42,026 nt of DNA from 66-474 sp051961995. GTDB taxonomy: Bacteria > Pseudomonadota > Gammaproteobacteria > Xanthomonadales > Rhodanobacteraceae. Shown here piece by piece: positions 15,457 through 24,332 of this stretch (its first letter is position 1; every line of letters starts with the position of its first letter). The position numbers and the translations under genes are program-made. The DNA lies in the NCBI GenBank assembly GCA_051961995.1, contig JBQCCR010000035.1, forward strand, positions 1 through 42,026. Reading direction: 5' to 3'. The notes under the pieces were generated by a model that saw only the letters and a list, made by a program, of their open reading frames with translations, did not search any database and was not told where the DNA came from.

Positions 15457-15562
15457 AAATCTCGAGCCGTTCAGGATGTGGCCGGAAATCCATGACACGC
15501 AGCTGATCAGATGGACCATTTTCGCGTGCGGCACTGCGTCAAAATCTCGGGTCCCGAGTGCC

Positions 15563-15973
15563 TCAGGGCCCTTTGTACCGCGCCCCCGCCGTGCAGGTTT
15601 CCTGCACGTGCACCTCATGCAGCAGCGGCAGTACCGGGCGCAGCTGCTGCCAGATCCATTGCGCCAGCCGCTCGCTGGTCGGATTTTCCAGGCCCGGCAC
15701 CTCGTTGAGATAGCGATGGTCCAGTGCGTCCATCACCGGCGCGAAGACGCTTTTCAGGTCGGCGAAATCCATCACCCAGCCGAGCGCCGGATCGGGCTCG
15801 CCGCGCAAATGGATTTCCACGCGGAACGAATGCCCGTGCAGGCGCGCGCACTTGTGGCCTTCCGGCACGTTCGGCAAACGGTGCGCGGCTTCGATATGGA
15901 AAAGTTTGTAGATGTCGGTCGGCAAGCGGGTGAACCCGGCAGTTGGAAGTGCGAGCTTAACGCGCCAGATCAA
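15563..15973 (-). CDS. queD: 6-carboxytetrahydropterin synthase QueD
   Basis: Converts dihydroneopterin triphosphate to 6-carboxytetrahydropterin in queuosine precursor synthesis. It has 136 residues. Zinc ligands H31, H46 and H48 and catalytic C42 are visible (EAAHRLP, GHKCARLHGH), with the C-terminal LHEVHVQET. TTG 15973 has GAGGTGG about 10 nt upstream. An alternative TTG at 15925 would begin closer to the usual N-terminus (PTDIYKLFH) but lacks a ribosome site. It lies 31 nt after a DUF4142 gene on the same strand. Confidence 0.92.
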   Translation of the reverse strand: MIWRVKLALPTAGFTRLPTDIYKLFHIEAAHRLPNVPEGHKCARLHGHSFRVEIHLRGEPDPALGWVMDFADLKSVFAPVMDALDHRYLNEVPGLENPTSERLAQWIWQQLRPVLPLLHEVHVQETCTAGARYKGP

Positions 15974-16004
15974 TGCAGCGAATCCACCTCGCTTGGTCGC
16001 CGCA

Positions 16005-16517
16005 CTATTGCCCGTTGGGCGTGCTGGCTTCGCCGGGCAGCTTCTCGGCCATCTGCAAATGTTCCTGCAAGGTGGGCAGGGTGGCTTGCGCGAAGTTCTG
16101 CACCGGCGAATTGGCAGCCCTGGCTTCCTGCTTGAACTCGCTGATATCCTTCTTGTGATCCTTCACCATCGTCTTTGCGTAAGCCTTGTCGAAGGCTTCG
16201 CCATGCAACCTGGAAAGGCGGTTGATTGTGTTCTGATCTTCCGCCGAGGGTTGAGTCGGGAGCTGGATGTGATCCTGCTCTGCGACGGCTTTCAGCTTGT
16301 CGTTGGCGGCGCCGTGATCCTGCACCATGCGCTGGCCGAAGGCTTTCACGTCGGCGCTTTGTGCGTGGCTTTCGGCGAGGCTGCCCATCGCCACCTCCGC
16401 CATGCCGCCCTGCGCGGCTTTCCTGGCGAAACTCGCATCCGACGAAGACCCGCACCACGCGGCCGTGCTCAGCAGGCAACCCGCGGCGACGATCATCATT
16501 CCTTGACGTGTTTTCAT
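16005..16517 (-). CDS. DUF4142 family exported protein
   Basis: A 170-residue protein with an N-terminal signal (MKTRQGMMIVAAGCLLSTAAWC) and a DUF4142 domain, a ferritin-like four-helix fold. Visible features are FARKAAQGGMAEVAMGSLA, DVKAFGQRMVQDHGAANDKL and AYAKTMVKDHKKDISEFKQEA, including the paired DH motifs. Expected in the periplasm. Function is unknown; relatives are often stress-induced. ATG 16517 has GGAG about 7 nt upstream; 47 nt separate it from the divergent topoisomerase gene, so both promoters share that gap. Confidence 0.88.
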   Translation of the reverse strand: MKTRQGMMIVAAGCLLSTAAWCGSSSDASFARKAAQGGMAEVAMGSLAESHAQSADVKAFGQRMVQDHGAANDKLKAVAEQDHIQLPTQPSAEDQNTINRLSRLHGEAFDKAYAKTMVKDHKKDISEFKQEARAANSPVQNFAQATLPTLQEHLQMAEKLPGEASTPNGQ

Positions 16518-16564
16518 GTTTGACTCCGTTCCCTGGTTGGCCCCAGCCGATTGAAGCAATCGCA

Positions 16565-17599
16565 ATGCCACGCGGCGCGATGTCGAATACACGTTCCCGA
16601 CTCACTTATGTTTCCGATGCCGAACCCGGCTATACGCGGCAGCGGCGCGGCAAACGTTTCGTCTATCTCGACCGCCGCGGGCGGGCGCTGGCGGATGAAC
16701 GGGTGCTGGCGCGCATCCGCTCGCTGGCGATTCCGCCGGCTTACACGGATGTGTGGATCTGCCGCAGCCCCTCCGGCCACGTGCAGGCCACCGCGCGCGA
16801 CGCGCGCGGACGCAAGCAATATCGCTATCACCCGGACTGGAAGACCTGGCGCGCGGCGACGAAGTTCGAACGCACCCTGGATTTCGCACGCGTGCTGCCG
16901 AAACTTCGCGCACGGATCGCGCGCGACCTGCGCCGCAAGGGCCTGGCGCGCGAGCGGGTGCTGGCCACGATCCTGCGTCTGCTCGACCGCACCCACGCGC
17001 GGATCGGCAACGAGGAATACGCGAAGGCCAATCGCTCCTACGGGCTCAGCACGCTGCGCGATCGCCACGCGCGGGTGCGCGGCGATGAAGTGGTGCTGCG
17101 TTTCCGCGGCAAATCCGGGCAGGAGCACCAGGTCGCCCTGAACGATGCGCGGGTCGCCCGGGTGGTGCGCCGTTGCGGGGATCTGCCCGGACAACGCCTG
17201 TTCCAGTACCGCGGCGAAGACGGCGCGTTGCACCGCATCGGTTCCAATGACGTCAACGACTATCTGCGCGAGATCGCCGGCAACGGTTTCACCGCCAAGG
17301 ACTTCCGCACCTGGGCGGCGACGGTGAGCGTGGCTGGCGCACTGATCGCGCGCGGCAAACCCTCGCAGGCGATGTTGCGCGGCGCGATCGAACGCGCCGC
17401 CGGCGAGCTGGGCAACACGCCGGCGGTGTGCCGACGTGCGTACGTGCATCCGGCGATCATGCAGGCTGGCGAATCGCGCCAGGAAATCGAAGGCCTGCGC
17501 GCGGCTTACGAGCGCGCGGCGAACCGACGTGGGCGCGGCTTGAACCAGGTCGAGAAGGCCGTGCTGATCTATCTGCGCGAATGTGCGCGGAAGCGCTAG
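16565..17599 (+). CDS. DNA topoisomerase IB (poxvirus type)
   Basis: Relaxes supercoiled DNA through a 3'-phosphotyrosine intermediate. It has 344 residues, typical of bacterial TopIB. The N-terminal domain (GYTRQRRGKRFVYLD, IPPAYTDVWIC) precedes the catalytic domain. There the Lys region FRGKSG (K183), R248 in KDFRTWAAT and the probable nucleophile Y293 (CRRAYVHPAI) can be seen. ATG 16565 or ATG 16580 are both possible; neither has a strong ribosome site, and an open frame reaching back to 16226 is antisense to the DUF4142 gene. Confidence 0.92.
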   Translation: MPRGAMSNTRSRLTYVSDAEPGYTRQRRGKRFVYLDRRGRALADERVLARIRSLAIPPAYTDVWICRSPSGHVQATARDARGRKQYRYHPDWKTWRAATKFERTLDFARVLPKLRARIARDLRRKGLARERVLATILRLLDRTHARIGNEEYAKANRSYGLSTLRDRHARVRGDEVVLRFRGKSGQEHQVALNDARVARVVRRCGDLPGQRLFQYRGEDGALHRIGSNDVNDYLREIAGNGFTAKDFRTWAATVSVAGALIARGKPSQAMLRGAIERAAGELGNTPAVCRRAYVHPAIMQAGESRQEIEGLRAAYERAANRRGRGLNQVEKAVLIYLRECARKR

Positions 17600-17955
17600 G
17601 CGGTCGGTGTTGGTCGCGGTTGTCGGTTGTCGGAAAAGCCCGTGGCCGCGGACTTTGATGGCAGCAACCGACAACCGGCAACTAGCAACCGATATCGCGC
17701 GAAAAATTACACGCGCGCTCGAAAAGGATTACCCATCGGTTCACGCGAATTTGCGCGTCCAGAGTTGCCGAAGCGCACCGCGTGCGCACACGCGATCTTC
17801 ACTTGGAGGATGTATGTTCCTGCCTGACTTACCTTGCGTACGGATGCGCGGTGATGGGCATGGAAATCCCGGCGTGCAGGGCGATTCGCGGCACGCATCT
17901 TGCTGCCGCAGACATGCCAACGGCTCATGGAAGCAGCCACGCAAGGAACTTCAGG
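17600..17955. other. 356-bp leader region before the glycan operon
   Basis: No convincing gene. A 12-pair inverted repeat (17618-17629 with 17665-17676, GGTTGTCGGTTG and its complement) lies just after the topoisomerase. An A-rich patch (about 17701-17730) may hold the operon promoter. A TTGGAGGA at 17803-17810 is followed by ATG codons of a 73-codon frame without recognisable family; the spacing is too short for efficient initiation. Confidence 0.5.
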
Positions 17956-18966
17956 ATGAAGGCAAGCGGCGGGAACGGATCATCATCCCCGGCAAGGCGG
18001 GCGGTGGTCACCGGAGGTGCGGGCTTTCTCGGTAGCCATTTGTGTTCCCGGCTCCTCGACGAAGGTTTTCACGTTACGGCCATAGACAATCTCTCTTCGG
18101 GCAGCCTGCGCAATGTCGCGCCGCTGCTCGCGCAGGATGCGTTCAAGTTCATCAAGCACGACATCATCGCGCCGATCGGCGTCGAGGCCGATTTCATCTT
18201 CAACATGGCCTGCTGCGCTTCGCCGCCGCAGTACCAGCGGGATCCGGAAAAGACCCTGCGCACCTGCACCGATGGTGCGCTCAACATGCTGCGCCAGGCG
18301 ATGCTGCACAAATCGCGCATCTTCCAGGCCTCGACCAGCGAGGTGTACGGCGAGCCGGAAGTGCATCCGCAACGCGAGAACTACCGCGGCGCGGTGTCGC
18401 CGATCGGTCCGCGCGCCTGCTACGACGAAGGCAAGCGCGCCGCGGAAGCGGCGTTTTTCGACTTCCAGCGCATGCACGGCGTGCAGATCAAGGTCGCGCG
18501 CATCTTCAACACCTTCGGGCCCCAGATGCAACTGGACGACGGCCGTGTGGTGTCCAACTTCATCGTGCAGGCACTGCGCAACGAGCCGCTCACCGTGCAC
18601 GGCGACGGCAGCCAGACGCGCTCGTTCTGCTACGTGGACGATCTGATCGAAGGCATTTGCAAGTTCATGTTCGCCGCGCCCGGGCTGGCCGGGCCGATCA
18701 ACCTCGGCAACCCCAGTGAGGTCACGGTGATCGATCTCGCCCAGCGCATCATTGACCTCACCGGTTCGCGTTCGCGGATCGTGCACCGGCCGATGCCGGT
18801 GGACGACCCGACCCGGCGCTGCCCGGACATCGGGCTGGCCAAGGCGACGCTCGGCTGGGCGCCGCGCACGCCGCTCGAGGAGGGTTTGCGTCGCACGGTG
18901 GCCTGGTTCGACCAGGTGTTGAGCGAGGCCGAACCGGTGACGGAGTTGAGCGGTGTCCCCGCGTAA
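17956..18966 (+). CDS. UDP-glucuronate decarboxylase (UDP-xylose synthase)
   Basis: SDR enzyme converting UDP-glucuronate to UDP-xylose with NAD+. It has 336 residues. The Rossmann motif GGAGFLG is at 20-26. The UXS signature is nearly complete: TSEVYGEPEVHPQ (127-139), PIGPRACYDEGKRAAE with catalytic Y156 and K160, and later NTFGPQM and RRCPDIGLAK. ATG 17956 has AAGGA 8 nt upstream; the frame is open further upstream with non-family sequence. It is the first gene of an eleven-gene operon; the next gene starts inside its last codons. It fixes one likely donor sugar of the pathway, UDP-xylose or a product derived from it. Confidence 0.93.
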   Translation: MKASGGNGSSSPARRAVVTGGAGFLGSHLCSRLLDEGFHVTAIDNLSSGSLRNVAPLLAQDAFKFIKHDIIAPIGVEADFIFNMACCASPPQYQRDPEKTLRTCTDGALNMLRQAMLHKSRIFQASTSEVYGEPEVHPQRENYRGAVSPIGPRACYDEGKRAAEAAFFDFQRMHGVQIKVARIFNTFGPQMQLDDGRVVSNFIVQALRNEPLTVHGDGSQTRSFCYVDDLIEGICKFMFAAPGLAGPINLGNPSEVTVIDLAQRIIDLTGSRSRIVHRPMPVDDPTRRCPDIGLAKATLGWAPRTPLEEGLRRTVAWFDQVLSEAEPVTELSGVPA

Positions 18967-20107
18967 TGCCCATGCCGGCGCCGGCGTGAATTCCGGCCAT
19001 GTGCTGATCACCGGCGGTGCGGGATTCGTCGGTTCGCACCTCGCCGACGAACTGCTTGAACACGGGTATCGCGTACGCGTGCTGGACAACCTCGACCGCC
19101 AGGTGCACGGCGAGTCCATCTCCCGTCCCAGTTATCTCAATCCCGACGTGGAGTTGATGCGCGGCGACGTGCGCGACCGCGCTGCGGTCAATCGCGCGCT
19201 GCGCGGCGTGGACGCGGTGTTCCATTTCGCCGCCGCGGTCGGTGTCGGCCAGAGCATGTACGAGATCGAGCGCTACACCGACGTCAACAACCGCGGCACC
19301 GCGGTGTTGCTGGAAGCGTTGAGCGCCGCGCCCGTGCAGCGCCTGATCGTGGCCTCCAGCATGAGCGTGTACGGCGAAGGCCGCTGCCGCGCGAGCGACG
19401 GCACGCTGGTGGATCCGGCCGAGCGTTCGCCCGACGCATTGCGGAGGGGCGATTTCGAATTGCGCGGCGCGGATGGCCAGCCGCTGACGCCGCTCCCCAC
19501 GCCGGAAGAGAAACCGAGTGTGCCGACTTCGGTGTATGCGCTGTCCAAGCTCGACCAGGAACGCCTGTGCCTGATGATCGGTCACGCCTACGGCATTCCC
19601 GCCGTGGCGCTGCGCTTTTTCAACATCTACGGCACGCGCCAGGCGCTGTCGAATCCGTACACCGGCGTGCTGGCGATCTTCGCCTCGCGCTACCTCAATG
19701 CGCGTGCGCCGATGATTTTCGAGGACGGCCTGCAACGGCGCGACTTCGTCAACGTGCGCGACGTCGCGCGCGCCTGCCGGCTCGCCCTGCAGACCGACGA
19801 CATCGCCGGCAACGTGGTCAATATCGGCAGCGGCCGTTCGATCTCGATCCTTGGCGTGGCCGCTGCGATGGCGCAGGCGCTTGCCATCGAGGACCTGCCG
19901 GCGCAGATCACGCGCAAGGTGCGGGTCGGCGACATCCGCCACTGCTTCGCCGACATCTCGCGCGCGGCGCAATTGCTCGGCTACACGCCGCAGGTATCAC
20001 TCACCGACGGTCTGGGTGAACTGGTGGACTGGATGCTCGGCCAGCGCGCGTTCGATCGCGTGGACGCGGCATCGGAAGAACTCGCCAAGAGGGGGTTGCG
20101 CCTGTGA
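18953..20107 (+). CDS. NAD-dependent epimerase, dTDP-L-rhamnose 4-epimerase-like
   Basis: A 384-residue extended SDR. NAD loop GGAGFVG (about 21-27), catalytic Ser region ASSMSVYGEG, and Y/K in SVYALSKLDQERL. A long insertion between the Ser and Tyr motifs (about 150-195) resembles dTDP-L-rhamnose 4-epimerase relatives, so the substrate may be a 6-deoxy or pentose nucleotide sugar; this is inference. GTG 18953 has GGAG 7 nt upstream and overlaps the UXS gene by 14 nt. Its stop overlaps the next GTG start by 4 nt, pointing to translational coupling. Confidence 0.85.
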   Translation: MSPRNAHAGAGVNSGHVLITGGAGFVGSHLADELLEHGYRVRVLDNLDRQVHGESISRPSYLNPDVELMRGDVRDRAAVNRALRGVDAVFHFAAAVGVGQSMYEIERYTDVNNRGTAVLLEALSAAPVQRLIVASSMSVYGEGRCRASDGTLVDPAERSPDALRRGDFELRGADGQPLTPLPTPEEKPSVPTSVYALSKLDQERLCLMIGHAYGIPAVALRFFNIYGTRQALSNPYTGVLAIFASRYLNARAPMIFEDGLQRRDFVNVRDVARACRLALQTDDIAGNVVNIGSGRSISILGVAAAMAQALAIEDLPAQITRKVRVGDIRHCFADISRAAQLLGYTPQVSLTDGLGELVDWMLGQRAFDRVDAASEELAKRGLRL

Positions 20108-21177
20108 ACACGCCACCGGCCCGGCCTTCCGTCCTGATCACCGGCGGTGCCGGCTTCGTGGGTGCCAACCTCGCTGCGCGACTGCTCTCCGATGGCCGCG
20201 CGGTCACCATCTACGACAACCTCTCGCGCCCCGGCGTGGAGCGCAATCTCAACTGGCTGCGCGAGACGTTCGGCGATGCGTTGCAGGTGCGCATCGGCGA
20301 CACCCGTGACGCGCACAACCTGCGCGAAGCGGTGAACGCCGCGGGACAGGTGTTCCACTTCGCCGCGCAGGTGGCGGTGACCTCCAGCCTGACCGATCCG
20401 CTCGCCGATTTCGAAGTCAACCTGCGCGGCACATTCAATTTGCTGGAAGCGATCCGCACCACGCGGCATCCGCCCTCGCTGGTTTTCACTTCCACCAACA
20501 AGGTATACGGCGCGCTGGCCGACGTGGAACTGGAAACCACGCCGACGCGCTATCAGCCGCGCTACAGCCATTTGCGCGAGTCCGGCATCTCCGAGCGGCG
20601 GCCGCTGGATTTCCACAGTCCGTACGGCTGTTCGAAAGGCGGCGCCGACCAGTACGTGCTGGATTACGCGCGCAGCTTCGGCCTCAACACCGTGGTGCTG
20701 CGCATGAGCTGCATCTACGGGCCGCACCAGTTCGGCACCGAGGACCAGGGCTGGGTCGCGCATTTCCTGATCCGCGCGCTGCAGCGCCGCGCCATCACCG
20801 TGTACGGCGATGGCCGGCAGGTGCGGGACATCCTGTACGTGGATGACCTGGTCGAGGCGTTTCTCGCCGCGCAGGCGCGCATGCCGGAATTGCGCGGGCG
20901 CGCGTTCAATATCGGCGGCGGTCCGCCGCACACGCTGAGCCTGCTGGAATTGCTGGCGCGCATCGAACACCTGCAGGGCCACGCGGCGCGCGTTGCGCAC
21001 GCGCCGTGGCGGGTCGGCGACCAGCGCTATTACGTCTCCGACACCCGCGCTTTCCAGGCCGCGACGGGCTGGCGCGCACGCGTGTCGGTGGAAGAAGGCA
21101 TCCAGCGCCTGCATGACTGGTTGCGCGAGCAGTCGGCACAAGCCGAACATGTCACCGCGGGAGCGCATGCCGCATGA
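20104..21177 (+). CDS. SDR epimerase resembling CDP-tyvelose/CDP-paratose 2-epimerase
   Basis: A 357-residue extended SDR. Besides GGAGFVGANLA near the N-terminus it has the motifs STNKVYG and HSPYGCSKGGADQYVLDY (catalytic Tyr and Lys). These, with RMSCIYGPHQFGTEDQGW, are the hallmark of the CDP-paratose 2-epimerase (RfbE) group. In that family the enzyme inverts C2 of a CDP-3,6-dideoxyhexose; no CDP-sugar dideoxygenation genes lie nearby, so the true substrate may differ. Starts by GTGA overlap with the previous gene and ends by ATGA overlap with the next. Confidence 0.85.
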   Translation: MNTPPARPSVLITGGAGFVGANLAARLLSDGRAVTIYDNLSRPGVERNLNWLRETFGDALQVRIGDTRDAHNLREAVNAAGQVFHFAAQVAVTSSLTDPLADFEVNLRGTFNLLEAIRTTRHPPSLVFTSTNKVYGALADVELETTPTRYQPRYSHLRESGISERRPLDFHSPYGCSKGGADQYVLDYARSFGLNTVVLRMSCIYGPHQFGTEDQGWVAHFLIRALQRRAITVYGDGRQVRDILYVDDLVEAFLAAQARMPELRGRAFNIGGGPPHTLSLLELLARIEHLQGHAARVAHAPWRVGDQRYYVSDTRAFQAATGWRARVSVEEGIQRLHDWLREQSAQAEHVTAGAHAA

Positions 21178-22142
21178 GCACGTCCGTGATGAGTGCCGCG
21201 GTGATGCGCGGCGAAGGCCGCGTTCAACTGGAACGCGTGCCGGTGCCGCGTCCGGGCGCACGCGAAGTGTGCGTGCGCCTGCAAGGATGCGGCGTGTGCG
21301 CCTCGAACCTGCCGGTGTGGGCCGGCCGGCCCTGGTTCCACTATCCGCTCGATCCCGGCACGCCCGGTCACGAAGGCTGGGGCGAGATCGCTGCGCTCGG
21401 CGACGAAGTCGGGGAGTTCGAAGTCGGCGAACGCGTCGCGCTGCTCTCGGGCCGCGCTTATGCCGATTACGACGTGGCGAGCGCGGATGCGATCGCGCGC
21501 ATCCCCGCCAACGCGACAGGCATGCCGCTGCCGGGCGAACCGCTGGCCTGCGCGATGAACATCTTCCGGCGTTCGCAAATCGAGCGCGGGCAGTGGGTCG
21601 CGATCGTGGGCGTGGGATTCATCGGCGCGCTGCTGGTGCAGCTTGCCGCTTCCGCTGGTGCGCGCGTGATCGCGCTGTCGCGCCGGCCGTACGCGCTGGA
21701 GATCGCGCGGCAATGCGGTGCGGCGCACACCTTTTCCACCGACGACATGCACGCCGCGATCGGCGCGGTGCGCGAGCTGACCGGCGGTGCTGGTTGCGAG
21801 CGCGTGATCGAAGCGGCAGGCGAGCAGGTCACGCTGGACATCGCCAGTGCGGTCAGCGCCGAAGGCGGGCGCTTGATAATCGCGGGCTATCACCAGGACG
21901 GCCCGCGCACGGTGGACATGCAGCAGTGGAACTGGCGCGGGTTGGACGTGATCAACGCGCACGAGCGCGATCCGGAAGTCGCCGCGCGCGGCTTGCGGGA
22001 AGCGATGGACGCGGTGCGCGAGGGCCGGCTGGATCCGGCCGCGCTGCTGACCCATCGCATGCCGCTGGACCGGTTGAGCGATGCGTTCGAGCTGATGCGC
22101 GAGCGACCGGAAGGATTCCTCAAGGCAGTGGTGACGATGTGA
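21174..22142 (+). CDS. Zinc-dependent medium-chain alcohol dehydrogenase
   Basis: A 322-residue MDR-family oxidoreductase. Catalytic zinc ligands C39 (GCGVCASN) and H66-E67 (PGHEGWGE) are present, and the NAD loop GVGFIGALL lies mid-protein. The four-cysteine structural zinc loop is missing, as in shorter sorbitol/threonine-dehydrogenase-like members. In this operon it probably oxidises or reduces a hydroxyl on a sugar or cyclitol intermediate (inference). The 4-nt overlaps at both ends tie it to its neighbours. Confidence 0.85.
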   Translation: MSTSVMSAAVMRGEGRVQLERVPVPRPGAREVCVRLQGCGVCASNLPVWAGRPWFHYPLDPGTPGHEGWGEIAALGDEVGEFEVGERVALLSGRAYADYDVASADAIARIPANATGMPLPGEPLACAMNIFRRSQIERGQWVAIVGVGFIGALLVQLAASAGARVIALSRRPYALEIARQCGAAHTFSTDDMHAAIGAVRELTGGAGCERVIEAAGEQVTLDIASAVSAEGGRLIIAGYHQDGPRTVDMQQWNWRGLDVINAHERDPEVAARGLREAMDAVREGRLDPAALLTHRMPLDRLSDAFELMRERPEGFLKAVVTM

Positions 22143-23173
22143 ACGCACAAATTGCACCGGCATGGAATGCGGCCCTTCCCGCGCAGGCAACGCGATTGCC
22201 GAGGCTCGGGTTCCTCGGCGTCGGCTGGATCGGCCGCGCGCGTATGCAGTCGCTGCTGGAAAGCAGGCTCGCCGATGTGGTCGCGATCACCGACGCCGAT
22301 GGCGCCGCGCTGGAATCCGCCGTCGCATTGGCCGAGGGCGCGCGCGCACACACCTCCTATGCGTCCATGCTCGGCGAGGACCTGGACGGCGTGGTGATTG
22401 CCACGCCCAGCGGCGCGCATGCTTATCAGGCGATGGAAGCGCTGGAGTGCGGCATGGCGGTGTTTTGCCAGAAGCCGCTGACGCGCACCGCGGCGGAAGC
22501 ACGTGAAGTGGTTGATGCCGCGCGTCGCGCCGATCGTCTGCTGGAGGTGGATTTCAGCTATCGCCATGTCGCCGGCGTCGCGCAACTGCGCGAGCTGATC
22601 GGCAACGGCGAACTCGGCGAGCTGTATGCGATCGAGCTTGCCTTCCACAACGCCTATGGCCCGGACAAGCCCTGGTTCCGCGACATCCGCCATTCCGGCG
22701 GCGGCTGCGTGATGGATCTGGGCATCCATCTGGTGGATCTCGCCTGCTGGATCACCGGCTGCGCACAAATCGCCGACCTCGATGCGCAACTGTTCGCGCA
22801 AGGCCGTGCGCTGACGCGACCGATCGTGGCGGTGGAGGACTACGCCAGCGCGCAATGGCGCATGGGCGAAACCTGCGTGCGCATGGCTTGCTCGTGGAAC
22901 CTGCCGGCCGGCCGCGACGCGGTGATCGAAGCTTCGTTCTACGGCACGAAAGGCGGCGCCTCGCTGCGCAACGTCGCCGGCTCGTTCTACGACTTCACGG
23001 TCGAGCGCTTCCACGGCACGCGCCGCGAATGTCTGGCCTCACCGCCGGATGCCTGGGGCGGGCGCGCGCTGCAACGCTGGGCGCAGCGGCTGACCGAGGC
23101 TCCGGATTTCGACGAAGCCGCCGAACATCTGGTGGACGTCGCCACCATTATGGATCGCATTTATGGGCGCTGA
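22139..23173 (+). CDS. Gfo/Idh/MocA family oxidoreductase
   Basis: A 344-residue NAD(P)-dependent sugar or cyclitol dehydrogenase. The Rossmann motif GVGWIGRAR is at about 27-35, the catalytic Lys lies in FCQKPLT (the family's EKP position, with Q replacing E), and GGGCVMDLGIHLVDL gives the active-site His. It follows the zinc dehydrogenase with a GTGA overlap; two different dehydrogenases in series suggest oxidation followed by reduction at a neighbouring carbon. The exact substrate is unknown. Confidence 0.87.
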   Translation: MNAQIAPAWNAALPAQATRLPRLGFLGVGWIGRARMQSLLESRLADVVAITDADGAALESAVALAEGARAHTSYASMLGEDLDGVVIATPSGAHAYQAMEALECGMAVFCQKPLTRTAAEAREVVDAARRADRLLEVDFSYRHVAGVAQLRELIGNGELGELYAIELAFHNAYGPDKPWFRDIRHSGGGCVMDLGIHLVDLACWITGCAQIADLDAQLFAQGRALTRPIVAVEDYASAQWRMGETCVRMACSWNLPAGRDAVIEASFYGTKGGASLRNVAGSFYDFTVERFHGTRRECLASPPDAWGGRALQRWAQRLTEAPDFDEAAEHLVDVATIMDRIYGR

Positions 23174-24332
23174 CTTTTCTGTTCTACCGCGCACCCAGGC
23201 GCTGCACGGCTTGCGCGCGCCGCGCCGCATATTGATGACCGCCGATACGGTCGGCGGCGTCTGGCAGTACGCGATGGACTTGTGCCGCGTGCTGTGCGCG
23301 CGGGGCGACGAGATCACGCTGGCCACGATGGGCGGGCTGCCCGATCGCGCGCAGCGCCGCGAAGCCGGGAACATTGCGGGACTCGACCTTCGCGCGAGCC
23401 GTTACAAGCTCATCTGGATGGACGATCCGTGGCGCGACGTCAACGAGGCCGGCGAATGGCTGCTCGGACTCGCGCACGAGGTGCAGCCGGATATCGTGCA
23501 TCTCAACGATCTCGGCCACGGCGACCTGGATTGGCCCGCGCCGGTGCTGACCGTCGGGCATTCCTGCGTGCTGTCGTGGTGGCGCGCGGTGCACGGCGAG
23601 CGCGCTCCGGAGCCGCAATGGACTCCGTATCGCGAGCGCGTCACCGCCGGGTTGCATGCCTCTCATCTGGTGGTCGCGCCGACGCAGGCGATGATGTCGG
23701 AGCTGCAATGTTTCTACGGTCCACTGCGCAACACGCAGGTGATCGCGAACGGCAGGAGCCCCGGCGCTGCGCCGCAGATGGCAAAGAGGCCGCTCATCTT
23801 TTCAGCCGGTCGCGTCTGGGACCAAGGCAAGAACATCGCGAGCCTGGCGGCGCTCGCCGCACGCGTGCCGTGGCCGGTGTGCATTGCCGGTTCGCAGCGA
23901 TCGCCCGACGGTGAGCAGGCCGGCTTCCCCCACGCGCGCATGCTCGGCCAACTCGATGGCGACACGTTGCGGCGCTGGTTCGGCAGGGCTTCGATCTACG
24001 CGTTGCCGGCGCGCTACGAACCGTTCGGGCTGTCGGTGCTGGAAGCCGCGCAAGCCGGTTGCGCGCTGGTGCTGGGCGACATCGAAAGCTTGCGCGAAAC
24101 CTGGGATGGCGCAGCGTTGTTCGTCCCGCCTGATGATCCCGACGCGCTGGCCTTCACGCTGCAGCGGTTGATCGCCGATGACACGTTGCGCCAACGCAGC
24201 ATGGCGCGCGCGCAGCGGCGCGCGGCGCATTTCACGCCGCGCGCGATGGCCGATGCGTACATCGAAGCCTGCGACGACCTGTGCCTGCGCCGGCAGTTCG
24301 GCGCGAAAGCGCTGCTGGGGGCGCACGCATGA
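23163..24332 (+). CDS. Glycosyltransferase family 4 protein
   Basis: A 389-residue GT-B glycosyltransferase. N-terminal TADTVGGVWQYAMDL is the glycine loop of the acceptor domain. The donor domain has SAGRVWDQGKN and the characteristic ALPARYEPFGLSVLEAAQAGCALV (E-x7-E region) followed by D/E-rich turns. No signal or membrane anchor, so it is probably cytosolic or peripheral. Overlaps the dehydrogenase gene by 11 nt and the next gene by 4 nt. The linkage made is unknown. Confidence 0.88.
   Translation: MGADFSVLPRTQALHGLRAPRRILMTADTVGGVWQYAMDLCRVLCARGDEITLATMGGLPDRAQRREAGNIAGLDLRASRYKLIWMDDPWRDVNEAGEWLLGLAHEVQPDIVHLNDLGHGDLDWPAPVLTVGHSCVLSWWRAVHGERAPEPQWTPYRERVTAGLHASHLVVAPTQAMMSELQCFYGPLRNTQVIANGRSPGAAPQMAKRPLIFSAGRVWDQGKNIASLAALAARVPWPVCIAGSQRSPDGEQAGFPHARMLGQLDGDTLRRWFGRASIYALPARYEPFGLSVLEAAQAGCALVLGDIESLRETWDGAALFVPPDDPDALAFTLQRLIADDTLRQRSMARAQRRAAHFTPRAMADAYIEACDDLCLRRQFGAKALLGAHA

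Noticed and set aside
16514..17674. 386-residue minus-strand ORF opposite the topoisomerase
   Set aside because: Antisense shadow; the plus strand encodes complete topoisomerase IB motifs.
17814..18035. 73-codon ORF before the UDP-glucuronate decarboxylase
   Set aside because: The Shine-Dalgarno is too close to the ATG, it overlaps the real gene start, and composition is not protein-like.
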